From GCA-002727735 sp038134525 (GTDB taxonomy: Bacteria > Bacteroidota > Bacteroidia > Flavobacteriales_D > Parvicellaceae), in contig JAYPVI010000029.1 of assembly GCA_038134525.1 (NCBI GenBank), positions 1 to 10,585 on the forward strand: a stretch of DNA of 10,585 nucleotides, in the 5' to 3' direction. Shown here piece after piece: positions 6,745 through 10,585 of the stretch. The translations under genes were made by a program, and so were the position numbers. The first letter of the stretch is position 1. Every line of letters starts with the position of its first letter. A model generated the notes under the pieces. The model was given only the letters and a program-made list of their open reading frames with translations. It made no database searches and had not been told where the DNA came from.

Positions 6745-8644
6745 CTATTGATTTAAAACCTCAAATACGGTTTTTCTTTGCTCTTTATGAATTTCATTAT
6801 CTAACTTATAACAATCACAAACATCAAAATAGGGACTGAAACCTTTATTCTTAAGATTTTTTATTATTGAATTGACTTCTTTTTTTGTTTCGAAGTCACC
6901 AATTTTAATTTTTACATTTTTCCCATCTTGGGAAATCATAGGATTATAGTTGAGTTTTTCTAAAAAAATTAAATTTTTAGATGCTTCTTCTTCATTTCTA
7001 AAATCACCTACATAAATTGTGTAATTTTTTGTTGAATTATTGGTAATCATTGATTCACCAACGTATAAACCAATTATCCTCTCTTTATTTTCAATCCTTG
7101 GCTCAATATAATTAATGATAATTTCATTACGCTTTTTTGAGAGTTCTAAGTTGTATTTTGAAGTTCCCAAACAGTCCGTAGAAGATATAATCTTTAAATT
7201 TAATTCCGGGTTGTTATTCAATACTTTAACTACCTCATCTAATCTATCTTTAAATTTTTCATCATAATTAGCTACATCAAAATCATAGTAAATTGGACGA
7301 AGAGTAAATATTTCTTCATTTGATAATTTAATTTTCTCTGGCTTTAATTCTACTAATATTTTTTTGGACTCACCTAAAGCGCTATTGATCTTATAATAGA
7401 ATGAGTCTGATTTATTTATCGATTTATTATCAGGGACATATAAAAAAGATCCATTTTTATTTAAAATCAGATGACCAAATTTAGTAGAATCAACAAGTCT
7501 TACATCTTTATTAAATATATCTGTCAGAATATCATGCTTATACATCGAATCAATGTCATTTTTTAAAACTCCATTGTTTGAGACTATAAGAGTATCATAA
7601 TATTTAAAATTATAGATATCCTTTTGTCCCTTAATCGATGGATTAAATTGAAATTCAAAAATGTCATCCATTCCTTTTCCAATTGCTCTGTTAGATGATA
7701 TAAAGCCAATTTTTTTGNNNNNNNNNNNNNNNNNNNNNNNNNNNNNNNNNNNNNNNNNNNNNNNNNNNNNNNNNNNNNNNNNNNNNNNNNNNNNNNNNNN
7801 NNNNNNNNNNNNNNNNNTTTTTCTCATTGTCAACACTTGGATGTAAAGTGCTATAACCATTTATATTAAGTGGAAGTTTTTGAATACTTGAATTCTCTAT
7901 TTTTAAATCTTTATAATAAATATTAATTTGTAATACATTATTATCATCTGGAGTTTCATCACTTTTTGATAAAAATAAAACTTGAGAAATTGTGTCCATT
8001 GAAATAGGGCCCTCTTGTAAGTAGCTATTAAGGTCCAAATCAATTTTATCTTTTTCGAAGTTTTCAGAGTTTAATACCACTACCTGGTCAAGATTGTAAA
8101 AAGATTTATCTAACAAAAACCTCCTTCTTAGTTTTTTAGTATCATCTTCTTTCTGTTCAATTAGATAGAATAGCCTAAGTTTATCATTAAGTCTTAGTAA
8201 TCCACCCACAAACTCAGATTTATCTGTATTTAAGTTAATCCCAGTTAGTTTATAATTAACAGTATCATTATAAGATGGCTTAAAAAACTTTAGCCTATTT
8301 GCTTTATCAATGTACTCTTTACTTAGTTTAAGGTTTTCTGAAATTAAATTAGAATATTTGTAGTAATCAAGTATATCTACATGCTCCGTATTAATTATTC
8401 TATCGTAAACATTTTTTGCAGATTTATTTTTCCCTAATCTTAAATAAGTTTCAATCAAGTATTTATAATCTTCAAACTTAATTTTACCTTCTACCGATCC
8501 GAATTTCTTTTCAGCTCCTGAGTAATCATTATTAATTAGATAATACTTAGCCCAATTTAATGTTCTTGACTCAGTAGATATATTTTCCTGCGATAAAGAA
8601 ATAAAATGAAATAATAGACAAAATAGTGAAATGCAGTTTTTCAT
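6745..8644 (-). CDS. OmpA-family protein with TPR-like, PD40, cadherin-like, OmpA and SPOR segments (interrupted by assembly gap)
   Basis: One gene read from the ATG at 8644 to TAG at 6747-6745, split by the 100-N gap. Upstream of the gap (275 residues): a signal peptide (residues 1-18, before Gln19), TPR-like helices at about 25-135, then a beta-propeller start ending at the PD40-type STLHPSVDNEK. Downstream (324 residues): a last PD40 motif (FISSNR, GKGMDDIFEF; about 7660-7716), a cadherin/VCBS-like segment (NGVLKNDID, LNKNGSFLYVPD, DSFYYKI), and an OmpA peptidoglycan-binding domain (IYYDFD, STDCLGTSKYNLELSKKR; about 7090-7303) with the expected Asp and Arg. A SPOR-like repeat pair follows (YTIYVGDF, VKIKIGDF; about 6815-7025). 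The start is 2 bases after the PorP/SprF stop, indicating cotranscription. Known relatives are periplasmic or outer-membrane-linked partners of T9SS components; peptidoglycan anchoring is inferred from OmpA and SPOR. Confidence 0.85.
7718..7817. other. Assembly gap of 100 N inside the OmpA-family gene
   Basis: Exactly 100 N, a conventional placeholder for a join of unknown length. The upstream frame leaves two bases of a codon before the gap and the downstream frame begins with the third base of a codon, so the real missing length should be a multiple of three. With 100 bases the frames do not meet, which creates a false frameshift. The gap falls between the first and last PD40 motifs of the propeller. 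Confidence 0.97.
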
Positions 8645-8646
8645 AA

Positions 8647-9573
8647 TTAAAAAATTCTAGGAGATCTAATTATGCCCAGTTTCTTTTGTTTTAATTCAAA
8701 TCGCAATAAAATTTCGTGTGAGCTTCCAATAGCTGAATTAAAATTAATCATATTTGAATATGAATATCCAACACTAAGATTATTAGAAATATGAATACCC
8801 GACAAAAAAGATATGTTGAAATAATCTTTCAACCCATTTTGGTTAGTAAAATTTTTTAATTGTGGCCCTACCCAAAAAGATCTATTCCTATAATATAAAA
8901 TACTTAAGTCAAATGAAATTGGACTTTTTTCTTGAAATTTCAATAGTAAACTGGGTTTAATTTCATTTTTATCAGATAATCTTAATAATCCGCCAGCTAT
9001 TACGTAATGATTTTTCAAATAATAAAAATCTTTAATTTCTATCATCCTTGGTATAGAATACCCTAAATAATATTTAAAACTATTAAAGTATAATCCAAAA
9101 CCAATATTTGTGTGGAATCCATTAATTTCATTATTAAAAGTTAATGAAGGGTCGTTAGGGGTTTGAAAAGTAAGAGCATTATAATCGAAATTAAGATTAT
9201 CAATAGACAGTTTGAGGCCAACTCCAAGGAAATTATTAGAATCATTTAGCTTCAATTGATAAGCTATGTCTAAACTTGTATTTAAATTATTAATAGGGCC
9301 TATTAAATCATTAATTCCAGAAATTGAATATGCCAAATTTTTTTTATTTAAGCCAGAGACATAAGAAACTGCTCTTGTTCTCGGGGCACCATCAATATTT
9401 ATCCATTGATTCTTTGAAATGATTGAAACTATCGACTCATTTTTTGATCCCGAATACGCAGGATTGAAAAACTGATGATTAAACATATATTGGTTGAAAG
9501 CCCACTCTTGTTGACCATATATATTTTGCAACATTGAAAAAGCAAACAAATAATAAAATGAGATATTTTTCAT
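8647..9573 (-). CDS. PorP/SprF-family type IX secretion outer-membrane protein
   Basis: A 308-residue protein, the usual length for the family. It has a signal peptide (residues 1-20, mature start at Gln21). Family landmarks are QYMFN (28-32) with NPAYSGS (37-43), QWINIDGAPRT (56-66) and the C-terminal IGSSHEILLRFEL (282-294). The rest is alternating beta-strand sequence with Gly/Asn turns, as expected for an outer-membrane beta-barrel. PorP/SprF proteins work with the T9SS; SprF is needed for surface display of the partner adhesin SprB. Here the gene sits 50 bases downstream of a type B-sorted surface protein and 2 bases upstream of an OmpA-family gene, the standard trio. The inference is that it serves the neighbouring cargo. 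The ATG at 9573 is favoured because the signal peptide starts there. Confidence 0.93.
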   Translation of the reverse strand: MKNISFYYLFAFSMLQNIYGQQEWAFNQYMFNHQFFNPAYSGSKNESIVSIISKNQWINIDGAPRTRAVSYVSGLNKKNLAYSISGINDLIGPINNLNTSLDIAYQLKLNDSNNFLGVGLKLSIDNLNFDYNALTFQTPNDPSLTFNNEINGFHTNIGFGLYFNSFKYYLGYSIPRMIEIKDFYYLKNHYVIAGGLLRLSDKNEIKPSLLLKFQEKSPISFDLSILYYRNRSFWVGPQLKNFTNQNGLKDYFNISFLSGIHISNNLSVGYSYSNMINFNSAIGSSHEILLRFELKQKKLGIIRSPRIF

Positions 9574-9623
9574 GTTTTATTGAACGACCTCATTTGATAA
9601 ACGAAAAAAAATATAGATTATTT
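9574..9623 (-). other. Short intergenic spacer within the T9SS cargo operon
   Basis: Fifty A/T-rich bases between the stop of the cargo gene (TAA at 9626-9624) and the ATG of the PorP/SprF gene. A T run follows the upstream stop on the transcribed strand, but no stem precedes it, so read-through into the next gene is likely. No Shine-Dalgarno sequence is seen before the ATG. Confidence 0.5.
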
Positions 9624-10585
9624 TTAGTTTTTAATCATTACAAATCCTTTATGAGTCTTACCATTTTGCCCCTCAGTAAAAATATAAAAGTATATACCTT
9701 CGCTTAACTGTTGAACTTTACCAACATTGCTTATTCCATTCCAATCATTTTGGTAGCCACTTTTTTGATATACTACTTGTTCCCACCTATTCAAAATAAT
9801 CAGTGAATTATTAGGAAACAAATATATACCTGATATTTCCCAAAAATCATTTATCCCGTCACCATTTGGCGTAAAAGAATTTGGAATAAATAGTTCTTCT
9901 TGAATCACTTTTATTGAATCTAAAACAACCTCATCACTGCAAATGAAATATTTGTTTTTTAAAAGGGCTCTATAGCTATTCCCTAAGAATGAAATATCCG
10001 GTGAAGAAATTATTAACTCATTATAATTAATCGTGTATTCAACGTCATTTTTAATGTTTACCCAGTCACTATTTAAGGTTTTTTTCTGCCAAATAAAATC
10101 TAAATTATTATCGGCATAATCAGTTAAATCATAACTAATTCTAATAGGTTTATTAAATTTTAAGAATACTTGATCAACACTTGGCTTAAGTTTAGGAATA
10201 GAATTACTTAATTCAATAAAATCGTAAATACCATTATAGTTCTGGTCAATTGGACTCAAATATGGTAAAACATTAATTACTTGGCCATTGTCATTTATAC
10301 TTATAGGGCTTAAGTGAATTATACCATCATCATCCGGATCGTTGTATCCTGCTTCTATAAAATCTAAACAATTATCATTGTCACTGTCCAAATCTAAATA
10401 ATTCATAGATCCATCTTGATCAAAATCACTATCTGTCTCTATCATATCTAATATACCATCATTATCACTGTCCAGATCTAAAAAATTCATAGATCCATCT
10501 TGGTCAAAATCATCATCAGTTTCAACAGAGTCCAATATTCCATCACCATCACTGTCTAAATCTAAAAAGTTCATAGATCCATCTT
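9624..10585 (-). CDS. C-terminal part of a T9SS type B cell-surface protein with calcium-binding repeats (5' end beyond window)
   Basis: The frame is open through the right edge. The first in-window Met (10574) lies inside a repeat and is preceded in frame by Asp-Gly-Ser, so it is not the start. In order: three copies of a 28-residue Asp-rich repeat (MNFLDLDSDGDGILD type, thrombospondin type 3-like, expected to bind calcium); a short spacer; an Ig-like domain (DFIWQKK, NYNELIISSPDI, GNSYRALLKN); and a final domain of about 90 residues beginning FIPNSFTPNGDGINDFW and ending HKGFVMIKN. This last is the gliding-motility-associated C-terminal domain, the type B sorting signal of the T9SS. The protein is therefore predicted to cross the outer membrane and be displayed on or released from the surface. 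Proteins of this class are often very large adhesins; its function cannot be read from this end. The two following genes are its likely secretion partners. Confidence 0.92.
   Translation of the reverse strand, partial: DGSMNFLDLDSDGDGILDSVETDDDFDQDGSMNFLDLDSDNDGILDMIETDSDFDQDGSMNYLDLDSDNDNCLDFIEAGYNDPDDDGIIHLSPISINDNGQVINVLPYLSPIDQNYNGIYDFIELSNSIPKLKPSVDQVFLKFNKPIRISYDLTDYADNNLDFIWQKKTLNSDWVNIKNDVEYTINYNELIISSPDISFLGNSYRALLKNKYFICSDEVVLDSIKVIQEELFIPNSFTPNGDGINDFWEISGIYLFPNNSLIILNRWEQVVYQKSGYQNDWNGISNVGKVQQLSEGIYFYIFTEGQNGKTHKGFVMIKN
10323..10585 (-). repeat. 84-base tandem repeats encoding thrombospondin type 3-like calcium-binding motifs
   Basis: The Met codons at 10574, 10490 and 10406 are spaced exactly 84 bases apart. 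The three units encode 28 residues each: MNFLDLDSDGDGILD, MNFLDLDSDNDGILD and MNYLDLDSDNDNCLD, each followed by an acidic linker, twice ending DFDQDGS. The first two units agree at roughly four-fifths of bases by eye. The third diverges at its end (EAGYNDPDDDG). The array clearly continues beyond the window because a preceding DGS is present. Confidence 0.9.

Noticed and set aside
7661..7860. A frame through the N gap on the plus strand, and an alternative start at 7860 for the OmpA C-terminal part
   Set aside because: Both depend on translating unknown bases. The downstream part continues the gene that starts at 8644.
7691..8644. Frameshifted pseudogene made of two overlapping frames
   Set aside because: The apparent frameshift comes from the arbitrary 100-N length. 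Domain order across the gap is that of one intact family member.
10572..10574. Start codon of the calcium-repeat protein at 10574
   Set aside because: The Met is an internal repeat residue; the frame is open upstream with the repeat residues DGS, and there is no signal peptide.

Overview
The window is A/T-rich bacterial DNA. Three genes are secretion-linked families typical of Bacteroidota (Flavobacteriia-like): a protein with a gliding-motility-associated C-terminal domain (type B cargo signal of the type IX secretion system, T9SS), a PorP/SprF-family outer-membrane protein, and an OmpA-family periplasmic protein. Start codons lack obvious Shine-Dalgarno sequences, as is usual in this phylum. 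A run of exactly 100 N (7718-7817) marks a scaffold join, so this is probably a draft or metagenome-derived assembly.

Left part (1-4706, minus strand): one uninterrupted reading frame of more than 1,568 codons that runs off the left edge. It encodes a secreted giant built from two long runs of RCC1-like beta-propeller repeats (about ten, then about nine), each followed by a homologous Ig-like module. A further Ig-like stretch follows, and a third copy of the module is just beginning at the edge. The many short plus-strand frames over this region are shadows of it.

Middle (4707-6658): an A/T-rich divergent intergenic region, then a plus-strand lipoprotein with an alpha/beta-hydrolase (putative esterase) fold and a GGSTGG nucleophile motif. 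An 86-base convergent intergenic region with small overlapping hairpins follows.

Right part (6745-10585, minus strand): an operon-like block, in transcription order (right to left). First is the C-terminal end of a cell-surface protein with calcium-binding thrombospondin type 3-like repeats, an Ig-like domain and the type B T9SS sorting domain. Next is a PorP/SprF protein. Two bases after it comes an OmpA-family protein with TPR-like, PD40, cadherin-like, OmpA and SPOR segments, broken by the N gap. This is the familiar cargo / PorP-SprF / OmpA-PD40 set: the type B cargo is exported by the T9SS and is expected to depend on or attach through its PorP/SprF partner, while the OmpA protein probably ties the assembly to peptidoglycan. 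Nothing in the window shows that the RCC1 protein or the hydrolase belongs to the same pathway. No RNA genes, mobile elements or CRISPR arrays were seen.
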